Shown here in pieces: positions 1 to 7,697 of a DNA stretch of 9,021 nucleotides. The stretch is from the NCBI GenBank assembly GCA_026400305.1, contig JAPLPI010000438.1, forward strand, positions 1 to 9,021. Direction: 5' to 3'. A model generated the notes under the pieces. That model saw only the letters and a list, made by a program, of their open reading frames with translations, was not told the origin of the DNA and did no database searches. Position 1 is the first letter of the stretch. Every line of letters starts with the position of its first letter. The translations under genes were made by a program, and so were the position numbers. Source of the stretch: Alphaproteobacteria bacterium. GTDB taxonomy: Bacteria; Pseudomonadota; Alphaproteobacteria; Micropepsales; Micropepsaceae.

Positions 1-1
1 G

Positions 2-946
2 GCATGGACAGGCTTTACGTTGCCCTCGGCATTGGTAATGACCATGCTCGGGATCGGCATGGGCTATTTCGCCGCGGGCATTCCCGGATGGCTCAGCCAT
101 GGACTGATGCTTGTGGCGGTGCCCGTCGTTGCTCAGGCGATTGTTCTGATGACGCGCCAGCTTTGTATAGACTGGCCACGCCGTTTTCTCGCGCTGGTTT
201 CGACCGTCATTTTGTTATGGCTGCCATTGCCCGCAATCCAACCGCTCACGATCTCGGCGGGGGGAGTCCTAGGCTGGTTTTTCCTCAAGGGTCCAGGCGA
301 AAATCTCCCGATGGCTTTCCCCACGGGCCTGAACCGACGGACCGCGTTTGCCGCTCTCGGGCTGTTCTTCCTGCTGCTGGGATTTCTGCCATTGGTCAGT
401 GGCATACTCAACAATCACGCTCTGGCGGTGTTTTCAGCTTTCTATCAGTCTGGTGCGCTCGTCTTCGGTGGCGGGCATGTGGTTCTGCCGTTGTTGCAGT
501 CGGCCGCTATCCCGACAGGGTGGGTATCGGGCGCCGACTTCCTGGCAGGCTATGGCGCCGCCCAGGCCATGCCGGGCCCCCTTTTTTCTTTTGCGGCCTA
601 TCTCGGCGCCGTGATGACGTCCGCGCCCAACAACCTGTCAGGCGCGGCCTTCTGCCTTGCGGCCATCTATCTGCCGTCTTTCCTGCTGGTCATCTGGGCA
701 CTTCCGGTTTGGCAAGCCGTGCGCCACCACCCACAAGTCCGAGGCGCGTTAAGCGGCGTGAACGCCGTTGTGGTGGGGCTTCTGCTGGCGGCGTTCTGCC
801 GGCCGGTCTGGACCTCGTCCGTTCACGCCCCCAGCGACTTTCTATTGGCCCTTGCTGCCTTCGGGTTGTTGACGGCGGCCAACATGCCCTCCTGGGCGGT
901 CGTTATTCTCACCGTCGTTGGCGCCGGTCTCCTTGCTGTCGTATGA
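2..946 (+). CDS. chrA: Chromate transporter ChrA, 3' part (5' end outside window)
   Basis: Inner-membrane transporter of the CHR family, which exports chromate from the cytoplasm. The reading frame is open to the left edge, and the first residues (WTGFTLPSALVMT) match the N-terminal-half motif of the family, so the true start lies upstream of the window. About 314 residues are visible. After a first hydrophobic block, the second CHR domain is recognisable by FGGGHVVLPLL near fragment residue 155 and the hallmark GYGAAQAMPGPLFSFAAYLG near 183-202, followed by the RGALSGVNAVVVGLLLA segment. This is the long, two-domain form. Several hydrophobic stretches run to the C-terminus (ending LLAVV, stop TGA). 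The gene is convergent with uvrA, with only 22 bases between the stops and no convincing hairpin plus T-run there. Family assignment is firm. Chromate as the substrate is inferred from the family only. Confidence 0.92.
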   Translation, partial: AWTGFTLPSALVMTMLGIGMGYFAAGIPGWLSHGLMLVAVPVVAQAIVLMTRQLCIDWPRRFLALVSTVILLWLPLPAIQPLTISAGGVLGWFFLKGPGENLPMAFPTGLNRRTAFAALGLFFLLLGFLPLVSGILNNHALAVFSAFYQSGALVFGGGHVVLPLLQSAAIPTGWVSGADFLAGYGAAQAMPGPLFSFAAYLGAVMTSAPNNLSGAAFCLAAIYLPSFLLVIWALPVWQAVRHHPQVRGALSGVNAVVVGLLLAAFCRPVWTSSVHAPSDFLLALAAFGLLTAANMPSWAVVILTVVGAGLLAVV

Positions 947-968
947 TAGGGCCGCCTGGCGATGCCTG

Positions 969-3848
969 TTATTCGGCGACCTTCCGCCTCTTGGCTGTAG
1001 GCGCCTTTTTCAGCAGCATCTTGAGATACTGGCCCGTGTAAGAGAGCGGGTTCTTGGCCACCTCTTCGGGCGTGCCGGTGGCCACGATCTCGCCGCCGCC
1101 ATCGCCGCCTTCGGGGCCCAGATCCACAATCCAGTCGGCAATCTTGATGACTTCCAGATTATGCTCGATCACCACTATGGTGTTGCCGGCGGTGACCAGT
1201 TCCTGCAGCACTTCTAGCAATTTCTTGACGTCGTGGAAATGCAGGCCGGTGGTGGGCTCGTCCAGGATGTAGAGGGTGCGCCCGGTGGCGCGACGAGACA
1301 ATTCCTTGGACAGCTTGACGCGCTGGGCCTCGCCGCCTGAGAGCGTTGTGGCCTGCTGGCCGATGGAGATGTAGCCCAATCCCACCCGCTTGAGGGTTTC
1401 GAGCTTTTCGGCAATCGATGGAACCGCCTTGAACAGTTCGGCGCCGGCCTCGATGGTCATGTCCAGCACATCGGCAATGGAATGGTCCCGGAACTTCACT
1501 TCCAGGGTCTCGCGGTTGTAGCGCTTGCCCTTGCAGACATCGCACTGAACATAGACGTCGGGCAGAAAGTGCATCTCGATCTGGATGACGCCGTCGCCCT
1601 GGCAGGCTTCGCAGCGCCCACCCTTGACGTTGAAGCTGAAGCGGCCGGGCGCATAGCCGCGGGCCTTGGATTCCGGCAGCTCGGTAAACCAGTCGCGAAT
1701 GGGCGTGAAGGCCCCGGTATAGGTGGCCGGATTGGAGCGCGGGGTGCGGCCAATTGGGCTCTGGTCGATGTCGATCACCTTGTCCAGATATTCCAGGCCT
1801 TCGATCCGGTCATGGGGCGCCGCTTGCTGGCGCGCCTGGGTCAGTTTCTTGGCCGCCGCCTTGAACAGGGTCTCTATGGTGAGGGTGGACTTGCCGCCGC
1901 CGGACACGCCGGTGATGCAGGTTAGGGTGCCCAGCGGGATTTGCGCCGTGACGTTCTTGAGGTTGTTGCCGCGCGCACCGACCACCTTCAGCCAGCGGTT
2001 ATGGGCGGCCTTGCGACGCTGCGCCGGGATCGGGATGTTCTCGGCGCCGCTGAGATAGCGGCCGGTCAGGCTTTTCTTGTTGGCGATGATGTCGGCCGGG
2101 GTACCTTCGGCAATAATATGGCCGCCATGCACGCCGGCGCCCGGGCCCATGTCGATGACATGGTCGGCGGTGCGAATGGCGTCTTCGTCATGCTCCACCA
2201 CCAGCACGGTGTTGCCCATGTCGCGCAGGCCGCGCAGAGATTCCAGCAGCTTTTTGTTGTCGCGCTGGTGCAGCCCGATGCTGGGTTCGTCCAGCACATA
2301 CAGCACTCCGGTCAGGCCCGAGCCGATCTGGGAAGCCAGACGTATGCGCTGGCTTTCCCCGCCCGACAAGCTGCCCGATGCGCGCGCCAGGGTCAGGTAA
2401 TCCAGTCCTACATTATTAAGGAATTTTAGGCGGGCACGAATTTCCCTCAGGATGCGGGCAGCGATTTCCCGCTGCTGCTTGTTGAGTTTCTTGTCTATAT
2501 CGCGGAACCAGCTGTCGGAATCGCGGATAGACATCTCACAGGCCTGACTGACATGTAGCCCACCGATCTTCACCGCCAGGGCCTCTGGCTTCAGACGATA
2601 GCCGCTGCAGACCTCGCAAGGGCTTTCGGACTGGAAGCGCTCGAGCTCCTCCTTCACCCAGGCGCTGTCGGTCTCGCCAAGGCGGCGGCCCATGTTGGGG
2701 ATGACACCCTCGAATTCTTTCTTGGTGTCATAGCGGCGCATGCCATCGTCATAGGTAAACTTGATCACCTCGTCGCCGGAGCCATTGAGGATAACGTCCC
2801 GCGCCTTCTTGGGAAGTTCTTTCCAGGCATCGTTAACAGAAAATTTGTAATGCTTGGCCAGCGCCTCGAGCGTCTGTAGGTAATAGGGCGAGGACGACTT
2901 GGCCCAGGGCGCGACGGCGCCTTTCTTGAGAGTCAGTGTCTCGTCGGGCACTACCAGCGCATTGTCGAAATAATTTTGTACGCCCAGACCGTCACATTCG
3001 GGACAGGCGCCGTGGGGGTTGTTGAAAGAAAATAGGCGAGGCTCTATCTCGGTGATGGTGAAGCCACTGACTGGGCAGGCGAATTTAGACGACAGTATTA
3101 TCTGCCGCGCCGTGCCGTCCTTTTCCTTCTCGTCGGCGAATTCCACCACTAGAAGACCATCGGCCAGGCCCAGTGTCGTCTCGATGGAATCGGGCAGGCG
3201 GTTACCGATGTCGGCCTTGACCACGATGCGGTCGACCACGATCTCGATGTTGTGCTTGATCTTCTTGTCCAGCGCCGGAGTGGCGCCGATGTCATAAAAC
3301 TTTCCGTCTACCTTGGCGCGCTGGAAACCCTTCTTCTGCAGTTCCGCCAGTTCCTTACGGTACTCGCCCTTGCGGCCGCGCACGATGGGCGCAAGCAGGT
3401 AAAGCCGCGTGCCTTCTGGCAGCGATAGGATACGGTCGGCCATCTGGCTGACGGTCTGGCTTTCGATGGGAAGTCCGGTGGCTGGCGAATAGGGCACGCC
3501 GACGCGCGCAAATAGCAGCCGCAGATAGTCGTAAATCTCGGTCACTGTGCCCACGGTGGAGCGCGGATTCTTGGATGTTGTCTTCTGCTCGATGGAGATG
3601 GCCGGCGATAGGCCTTCGATATGGTCCACGTCCGGCTTCTGCATCAATTCGAGAAACTGGCGCGCGTAAGCCGATAGAGATTCTACATAGCGGCGCTGAC
3701 CTTCGGCATAAATGGTGTCGAAGGCGAGGCTCGACTTGCCCGAGCCGGACAGGCCGGTCAGTACCGTCAGGGTGTCGCGCGGAATCTCCACGTCGATATT
3801 CTTGAGGTTGTGCTCGCGGGCGCCGCGAATGGAAATGTTCTTAAGCAT
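969..3848 (-). CDS. uvrA: UvrABC excision nuclease subunit A
   Basis: DNA-damage recognition ATPase of nucleotide excision repair. The UvrA dimer loads UvrB at lesions in the cytoplasm. At 959 aa it has normal family length and is complete. Seen in order: Walker [10 protein letters not shown] (32-40), the UvrB-binding and insertion region, first zinc module (C258, S261, C282, C285), a further CEVC (411-414), ABC signature LSGGESQ (494-500) with Walker B VLDEPS (518-523), second Walker [10 protein letters not shown] (647-655), second zinc module C746/C749/C769/C772, second signature LSGGEAQ (836-842) and Walker B ILDEPT (861-866). The first zinc module has Ser where E. coli has Cys (CPVSG against CPxCG). 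I recall this variant from other alphaproteobacterial UvrAs. The start ATG shares one base with the fkbM stop (TAATG) and has only a weak ribosome site, so translation is probably coupled to fkbM. No LexA box lies immediately upstream. Confidence 0.98.
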   Translation of the reverse strand: MLKNISIRGAREHNLKNIDVEIPRDTLTVLTGLSGSGKSSLAFDTIYAEGQRRYVESLSAYARQFLELMQKPDVDHIEGLSPAISIEQKTTSKNPRSTVGTVTEIYDYLRLLFARVGVPYSPATGLPIESQTVSQMADRILSLPEGTRLYLLAPIVRGRKGEYRKELAELQKKGFQRAKVDGKFYDIGATPALDKKIKHNIEIVVDRIVVKADIGNRLPDSIETTLGLADGLLVVEFADEKEKDGTARQIILSSKFACPVSGFTITEIEPRLFSFNNPHGACPECDGLGVQNYFDNALVVPDETLTLKKGAVAPWAKSSSPYYLQTLEALAKHYKFSVNDAWKELPKKARDVILNGSGDEVIKFTYDDGMRRYDTKKEFEGVIPNMGRRLGETDSAWVKEELERFQSESPCEVCSGYRLKPEALAVKIGGLHVSQACEMSIRDSDSWFRDIDKKLNKQQREIAARILREIRARLKFLNNVGLDYLTLARASGSLSGGESQRIRLASQIGSGLTGVLYVLDEPSIGLHQRDNKKLLESLRGLRDMGNTVLVVEHDEDAIRTADHVIDMGPGAGVHGGHIIAEGTPADIIANKKSLTGRYLSGAENIPIPAQRRKAAHNRWLKVVGARGNNLKNVTAQIPLGTLTCITGVSGGGKSTLTIETLFKAAAKKLTQARQQAAPHDRIEGLEYLDKVIDIDQSPIGRTPRSNPATYTGAFTPIRDWFTELPESKARGYAPGRFSFNVKGGRCEACQGDGVIQIEMHFLPDVYVQCDVCKGKRYNRETLEVKFRDHSIADVLDMTIEAGAELFKAVPSIAEKLETLKRVGLGYISIGQQATTLSGGEAQRVKLSKELSRRATGRTLYILDEPTTGLHFHDVKKLLEVLQELVTAGNTIVVIEHNLEVIKIADWIVDLGPEGGDGGGEIVATGTPEEVAKNPLSYTGQYLKMLLKKAPTAKRRKVAE

Positions 3849-4699
3849 TAGTTGGCTTTTCTGCTCGTAAGGCTGGCAAGATATCGTTTGTTGGCATCTG
3901 CGGGGACCGCACCCAGTTCCATAAGTATGACAATGGCCTTCAGCGCAAGGTCATAGGAGCCGAAGCAATGGTGCGCCACCAGAGCGAGGTGCTTCCACTG
4001 CTCAGCGCTCATATTTTCCGCACGACTGATGTCGCGGACATAGACCATGTCGGTTTCAAGGAGCTGGCGGATGCCCCGGTTTGGTTGATTGCCAATCACC
4101 ATAGGCGACAGAGGCCAGATCTTTGTGCCGGTGACACAATGGGGCAGAAATCCGAGTTCCCGCATGGCCAAGTCTATCTCACCGAACGGCGGCTGGTTCT
4201 TGTAAAGGGGAACAAATGAAACTTCCGTCTGCACCACTACCGCGTCCTTAAGCTTGGCGCGACCATGGGCCAGAACCTCGCGTTCGCCGCCCTGGACATC
4301 CATTTTCAGAAAGTCCACCTGCGCGATCTCGGCGACATCGTCCAGCTTTTTGGTGATGACAGGGATCTGGGTTTTCACTTGACCCCACATAGGAAACAAA
4401 TTGAAAAGCGCCAGTTGCGCAGGGTCCGGTTCTAGTAGGCTGGTCATGCCTTCCAGCTCGCAGACATGCAGGGTGCGTTCGGTTCCGTCTCCCAGGGCGT
4501 AAGGTAGATAACGCTCGTGTAGACCTTTTGTCTGATCCAGTTTTTCCAGCGCATGAGCCAGCGGCTCAAAGCCTATCACTTCGCATAGCCCAGCCTCCAG
4601 CATCGCCTTGTAAGGCGGATCGCCGTCGATTGGATTGGCGCCCACATCTACGATCGCAGTTGGTCGCTGTGGGGCCAGAATCTGTGTCAGTAAGTCCAT
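3848..4699 (-). CDS. FkbM-family SAM-dependent methyltransferase
   Basis: Predicted class I methyltransferase of the FkbM family. Members usually O-methylate sugars or other small hydroxylated products, often in envelope polysaccharide or natural-product clusters. The 283-aa protein shows SAM motif I IVDVGAN (16-22), the acidic end of strand 2 in GFEP (43-46) and the family block [15 protein letters not shown] (129-143). No signal peptide or membrane segment is visible, so it should be cytoplasmic. The C-terminal 60 or so residues (from about 225) look helical and lie outside the core fold. The start is the ATG at 4699, preceded by a poor ribosome site. The stop overlaps the uvrA ATG by one base, making fkbM the upstream partner of uvrA. 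An AT-rich region lies upstream. GC content looks lower than in the flanking uvrA and MBOAT genes by eye, which would fit acquisition. The acceptor substrate is unknown. Confidence 0.85.
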   Translation of the reverse strand: MDLLTQILAPQRPTAIVDVGANPIDGDPPYKAMLEAGLCEVIGFEPLAHALEKLDQTKGLHERYLPYALGDGTERTLHVCELEGMTSLLEPDPAQLALFNLFPMWGQVKTQIPVITKKLDDVAEIAQVDFLKMDVQGGEREVLAHGRAKLKDAVVVQTEVSFVPLYKNQPPFGEIDLAMRELGFLPHCVTGTKIWPLSPMVIGNQPNRGIRQLLETDMVYVRDISRAENMSAEQWKHLALVAHHCFGSYDLALKAIVILMELGAVPADANKRYLASLTSRKAN

Positions 4700-4883
4700 G
4701 TTCTGTTCATAGCCTTTTTGCGGTCGCTAAATAAAAAAAAGAGAACAATCATGTTCTTTGAACCCATTTTTCATTTGCAATTTTGCTTTTTTCAGTACTA
4801 ATAAATCATAGAAAGTTGGCAAATTTTCTACTAGAAACAAGCTTTTATATTGCATCATCGCGCATTTTTAGGGGGCTGCTGTG
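4700..4883. promoter_or_regulatory. AT-rich divergent intergenic region between fkbM and a small secreted protein gene
   Basis: This 184-base gap separates two divergent genes and should hold promoters for both. Its first 170 bases are about 31% GC by hand count, in strong contrast to the GC-rich surroundings. It contains a run of eight A residues ending near 4740 and a 16-bp inverted repeat (4742-4757). A TATATT hexamer at 4846-4851 is a possible -10 element for the rightward gene, but no good -35 element sits at the proper distance. No GTTC-N7-GTTC motif occurs on either strand. Promoter positions are therefore not resolved. Confidence 0.45.
4742..4757. repeat. 16-bp inverted repeat, candidate regulator-binding site
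   Basis: The sequence AGAACAATCATGTTCT has perfect 6-bp arms (AGAACA / TGTTCT) around a 4-base centre. It lies 43 bases upstream of the fkbM start. A third half-site-like GAAC follows at 4760-4763, giving GTTC-N3-GAAC with the right arm. This could be an operator for a dimeric repressor or activator. It does not match the direct-repeat LexA box of alphaproteobacteria. The binding protein is unknown. Confidence 0.4.
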
Positions 4884-5102
4884 ATGAATTTATGCAAGGC
4901 CATGACGGCTATGGTGGTAGTGGCCGCGATGGCCGGCTCCCAGGCCATGGCGGCCGATGGCGCCCTGGCCCCCGGCAAGCCCGCCGGGGTGCAAGAGGCT
5001 CGCATTATTCGGCACACCCAAAAATTCCTGCTGATCGGCGGCGTCTGCGACGCTGCTCACTGCCCGAACACAGCTGTGCCCAGTACGCCGAGCACGCCCT
5101 AA
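4884..5102 (+). CDS. Small exported protein of unknown function (72 aa)
   Basis: I do not recognise a family. The protein starts with a clear Sec signal peptide: MNLCKAM, a hydrophobic stretch TAMVVVAAMAGSQ, and a probable cleavage after AMA before ADG (residue 22). The mature part is only about 50 residues, with a central ARIIRHTQKFLLIGGVC segment, two cysteines spaced C-x4-C (GVCDAAHC) that could form a disulphide, and a Pro/Ser/Thr-rich tail ending STPSTP. The ATG at 4884 is preferred over the adjacent GTG at 4881 because AGGGGG at 4870-4875 is then 8 bases upstream. The gene is divergent from fkbM and convergent with the SGNH-like gene, with only 2 bases between the stops. Location is predicted to be periplasmic or secreted. 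The signal peptide and ribosome site support a real gene. Function is unknown. Confidence 0.65.
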   Translation: MNLCKAMTAMVVVAAMAGSQAMAADGALAPGKPAGVQEARIIRHTQKFLLIGGVCDAAHCPNTAVPSTPSTP

Positions 5103-5104
5103 GG

Positions 5105-6075
5105 TCAGTTGGCGGTCAATCTCATCTGCCGCATGAGCCAGAGGCCTGCGGGCGGGCGGACATGCACTAGGTCCACATAATTGGGACTTGCCCCCTTCAC
5201 CATCTTTTCATTTGTGAGGGCACTGGGCTGTAGGAAGTCGAATAGCGCAACCTGAGCGGGACAGCGCCCATTGTGTTGCTGCACTTTGTCCTGCACTTCC
5301 TGCTTGAAGGCATTCAGACCGGCCATATCTGTCTGCTGGTACTGATGCTGAATGGAGCTGTGGTCCGGAGGAAAATAGAGGATCAGTTTGGCGTTGGCCC
5401 GGCACGCGGCGTCTAGCATCGTGTTCATTTCACTGCGCGCGCGCGCGCCCATACTCATGCTGCGCGCCCGCCGATAGGCTAGGTCGCGCCGCATTACCGC
5501 TTCAGTCATATGGCTGTAGGCGCCGAAGATGTCAGGGCGATCGGCGGCGGTCTGTCCGGGCTTCAGCCGCACCAGCGCGTAGACGCCTAGTGCGTTCATG
5601 CCCAAAGCGCCACCGCTTAGATAACGGGTGGTGAAAAGCCACAAGCCGCGGCGCGGCGTTGGCGCGCCGTCTTTCGTTACCGACAGGCGCGTCTCATCGA
5701 AGCTGGGTAGGGCTTCGCCAGCGCCGCCATTGCCGGTGAAGGCATCCAGCGACACCAGTACGGTCTTCACGGAAGGGTGCGCTAAAGTGTCCTGCACCAG
5801 GCGGCGCGCCTCGTAGGGCGACATGCTGGAGGCGCCGTAATTGAAGCGTCGAAGGCGTCGCGTACTCGGCTGGAGCCGACAAAGACCAGTTCGGGCTGGA
5901 CCGCTTCCAGCCAGGCCGGTTTCACCGCACGTTCGAAGCCCGACAGGGTCTGCACACTGCCGCCGACAGGATGGGCCAGGATGAAATGCTCCGCCCAAAC
6001 GTTGAAACCCGCCAGCGCGGTGATGGCCGCAAGCACCGTGCCTAGAAACCAGATGGGATAGCGAGTTTTTTCCAT
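5105..6075 (-). pseudogene. SGNH-hydrolase-like membrane-anchored protein, frameshifted; partner of the MBOAT gene
   Basis: Two overlapping frames together give one protein of about 322 aa. The N-terminal part starts at the ATG at 6075 (MEKTRYPIW), has one membrane anchor at about residues 8-24, then VFVGSSRVRDAFD (64-76). The frame then changes near 5846-5850, and the rest continues from FNYGASSMSPYEARRL (from 5845) to the TGA at 5105. GSSR occupies the place of the SGNH block I serine, and DLVH (5162-5173) resembles the block V DxxH, so a Ser-His type acyl-transfer or esterase fold facing the periplasm is inferred. Similar proteins commonly sit beside AlgI-type MBOAT genes. The start overlaps the MBOAT stop by one base (TGATG), so the two are one operon. 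The residues expected between the first motif and NYGASS look missing, consistent with a small deletion. A sequencing or assembly error remains possible. The family call is moderate; the frame change is certain as given. Confidence 0.72.
5435..5448. repeat. (GC)7 dinucleotide tract inside the SGNH-like gene
   Basis: Seven perfect GC units run inside the coding region, encoding the alternating Ala/Arg of MGARARSEM on the - strand. Such tracts can slip during replication. The reading frame is continuous across this one, so it does not explain the frameshift about 400 bases away. Confidence 0.6.
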
Positions 6076-7544
6076 CAGAACTGGAAGTAGATGAAGGGTT
6101 TTAGATTGGACAGCGCCAGAACCGCCACGATGCAGAGCAGGCCATAAGCGGCGGCGTTCAGTGGCGTGGGTTTCCAGGACAGGAAAGGCGCCGGTGTCAC
6201 ATGCTGGTTCTCATAGGGCGAGGGCAAGGCGGGATTGTGTCTCCACATTAGCTCCATGGAGTTGGGCATGAACCACACCATGCCGAATAGCAGCAGGAGC
6301 GCCACCGCCGCCAGCGGCGAGAAGCTTACCACCGCGGAATGGCCCATGCCCGCAAGGCCCTCCGCAACATTACGCGCGGACGCCAGATCGGGCGCGCGGA
6401 ATACGATCCAGGCCAGCGATGTCATCAGAAACGTCAATGCTACCGATGCTGCGTGCAGCGGAAGCTTCAGGGCGGCGGGCAAGCGCATGTCCCTGGTGCC
6501 GTGGCGGAATGCGTGATTGATGGACAGGTACAGGCCATGCAGCCCGCCCCACAACATGAAGGTCCAGCTCGCCCCGTGCCACAATCCGCCCAGTAGCATG
6601 GTGATGAACAGGTTCAGATAACGCCGCGCCGGTCCCTGCCGGTTGCCGCCCAGCGATATGTAGAGATAGTCGCGCAGGAATGCTGACAGCGAGATGTGCC
6701 AGCGCCGCCAGAACTCGATGATGCTGGCCGCCTTGTAGGGCGAATGGAAATTCACCGGCAGGCGGACGCCCAGCATCAGCGAGGATCCCAGCGCCATGTC
6801 GGAATAGGCGCTGAAATCGAAATAGATCTGGAAGGCGAAGAACAGCATGCCCAGCCAGCTGTCGGTGGCGCCCAGATGCGTGCCGCGCCCGGCTGCATTG
6901 AAAATGGCGTCGGCAAAAGGGGCCAGATTGTCGGCGATCAGGCTTTTCTTGGCTAGACCGATGGTGAAGAGCGTCACGCCGGCCGCCAGATCGTCATTAC
7001 GGGCGCGCAGCTGGCGGAACTGCGGTATCAGATCGTTGTGGCGGACGATGGGGCCGGCGATCAGATGCGGGAAATAGGCGACAAACAGCGCGTAATCCAG
7101 CAGCGAATAATTATGCGTCTTGCCAGCATCGGCATCCAGCAGATAGCTGATCTGCTCGAAGGTGAAGAAGCTGATGGCCAGGGGCAGGAAGAAGTTGGGC
7201 AGCGGCAGCCCGATGTCGAAGATCTGGTTGGCGGTGCCCACCAGCAAACTGTCGTATTTGAAGGTGGCGATCAGGCCGAGGTTGAACAATAGGCCGGCGA
7301 TCAACAGCGGCCGGCGGGCCTTGCCCCTGGCGCGGCGCTGTTCGATCTCCCGGCCCAGCACATAGTTCACCAGGGTGGAGCCACACAGCAGGAGCAGGAA
7401 GTCGGCCCGCCACCAGGCATAGAAGGCGTAGGAGGCCAGCAGCAGGAACACCCGCCGCCCGGTTAGGGCGCTGGCCTCCAGCAGGCGAAAGCCCAGCACC
7501 GCCAGGCCCAGGAACAGGAAATAGGGATAGGAATTGAAGGGCAT
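6075..7544 (-). CDS. MBOAT-family membrane O-acyltransferase (AlgI type)
   Basis: Multi-spanning inner-membrane protein of 489 aa, the usual size for AlgI-like MBOATs, which pass acyl groups (commonly acetyl) across the membrane for modification of exported polysaccharide or peptidoglycan. Seen in order: the family-typical start MPFNSYPYFLFL, many hydrophobic helices, FPHLIAGPIVRH (158-169), IYFDFSAYSDMALG (240-253), NFHSPYKAASIIEFWRRWHISLS (265-287), RDYLYISLGGNR (291-302) and LLGGLWHGASWTFMLWGGLHG (317-337). H323 in WHGASW is the expected catalytic histidine. The ATG at 7544 is chosen because AlgI homologues typically begin MLFNSY; a GTG three codons upstream (7553) is the alternative. The gene overlaps the SGNH-like gene by one base. 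It begins 53 bases from the LexA box and points away from ssb, so it may be SOS-controlled. The acceptor polymer is unknown. Confidence 0.93.
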   Translation of the reverse strand: MPFNSYPYFLFLGLAVLGFRLLEASALTGRRVFLLLASYAFYAWWRADFLLLLCGSTLVNYVLGREIEQRRARGKARRPLLIAGLLFNLGLIATFKYDSLLVGTANQIFDIGLPLPNFFLPLAISFFTFEQISYLLDADAGKTHNYSLLDYALFVAYFPHLIAGPIVRHNDLIPQFRQLRARNDDLAAGVTLFTIGLAKKSLIADNLAPFADAIFNAAGRGTHLGATDSWLGMLFFAFQIYFDFSAYSDMALGSSLMLGVRLPVNFHSPYKAASIIEFWRRWHISLSAFLRDYLYISLGGNRQGPARRYLNLFITMLLGGLWHGASWTFMLWGGLHGLYLSINHAFRHGTRDMRLPAALKLPLHAASVALTFLMTSLAWIVFRAPDLASARNVAEGLAGMGHSAVVSFSPLAAVALLLLFGMVWFMPNSMELMWRHNPALPSPYENQHVTPAPFLSWKPTPLNAAAYGLLCIVAVLALSNLKPFIYFQF

Positions 7545-7596
7545 GCGCCTCACCCGCTGTCTGCCTTATCGGGGAAAAGGGGCAACAAGGCTATTG

Positions 7597-7611
7597 GAAC
7601 ATAACAAGAAC
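7597..7611. promoter_or_regulatory. LexA (SOS) box, alphaproteobacterial type
   Basis: GAACATAACAAGAAC is an exact GAAC-N7-GAAC, read on the other strand as GTTC-N7-GTTC, the known LexA recognition pattern in alphaproteobacteria such as Caulobacter and Rhizobium. It lies 86 bases upstream of the ssb start and 52 bases upstream of the MBOAT start, between the two divergent genes. ssb is a frequent LexA target next to uvrA, which supports the call. A TTGGAA at 7594-7599 could be the -35 element for ssb, which would place the operator within the promoter, but the -10 element is not clear. Confidence 0.8.
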
Positions 7612-7686
7612 GATGTTAAGGCGTGGATAACAGGCGCGGGTTTGTGGCGCAGGGGCAGCCCGCTCGTCTAACGTTGCGACAGATAC

Positions 7687-7690
7687 GGAG
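7687..7690 (+). promoter_or_regulatory. Ribosome binding site of ssb
   Basis: GGAG lies seven bases before the ATG at 7698. This decides the start in favour of that ATG rather than the in-frame GTG at 7623, which would add 25 residues unrelated to SSB. Confidence 0.8.
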
Positions 7691-7697
7691 AAAGATC

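Noticed and set aside
947..968. Bidirectional terminator between chrA and uvrA
   Set aside because: The 22-base gap has no stable hairpin with a T-run on either strand.
969..3848. Many long open frames on the + strand opposite uvrA
   Set aside because: They are mirror frames of a GC-rich gene, with no domain motifs or ribosome sites, while the - strand encodes a complete UvrA.
4690..4710. A 7-codon ORF (MNRTWTY) on the - strand overlapping the fkbM start as a leader peptide
   Set aside because: Its ribosome-site-like AAGG is only two bases from the ATG, and nothing else supports it.
4700..4763. Several GTTC/GAAC motifs as a LexA box for fkbM-uvrA
   Set aside because: No two copies in direct orientation are seven bases apart; the spacings are 1, 13 or inverted.
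5836..5862. Programmed ribosomal frameshifting in the SGNH-like gene
   Set aside because: No slippery heptamer or homopolymer is present at the junction, and expected residues seem to be missing, so a mutation or error fits better.
7623..7697. GTG at 7623 as a longer ssb start
   Set aside because: The added 25 residues do not resemble SSB, and the ATG at 7698 has a well-spaced GGAG.
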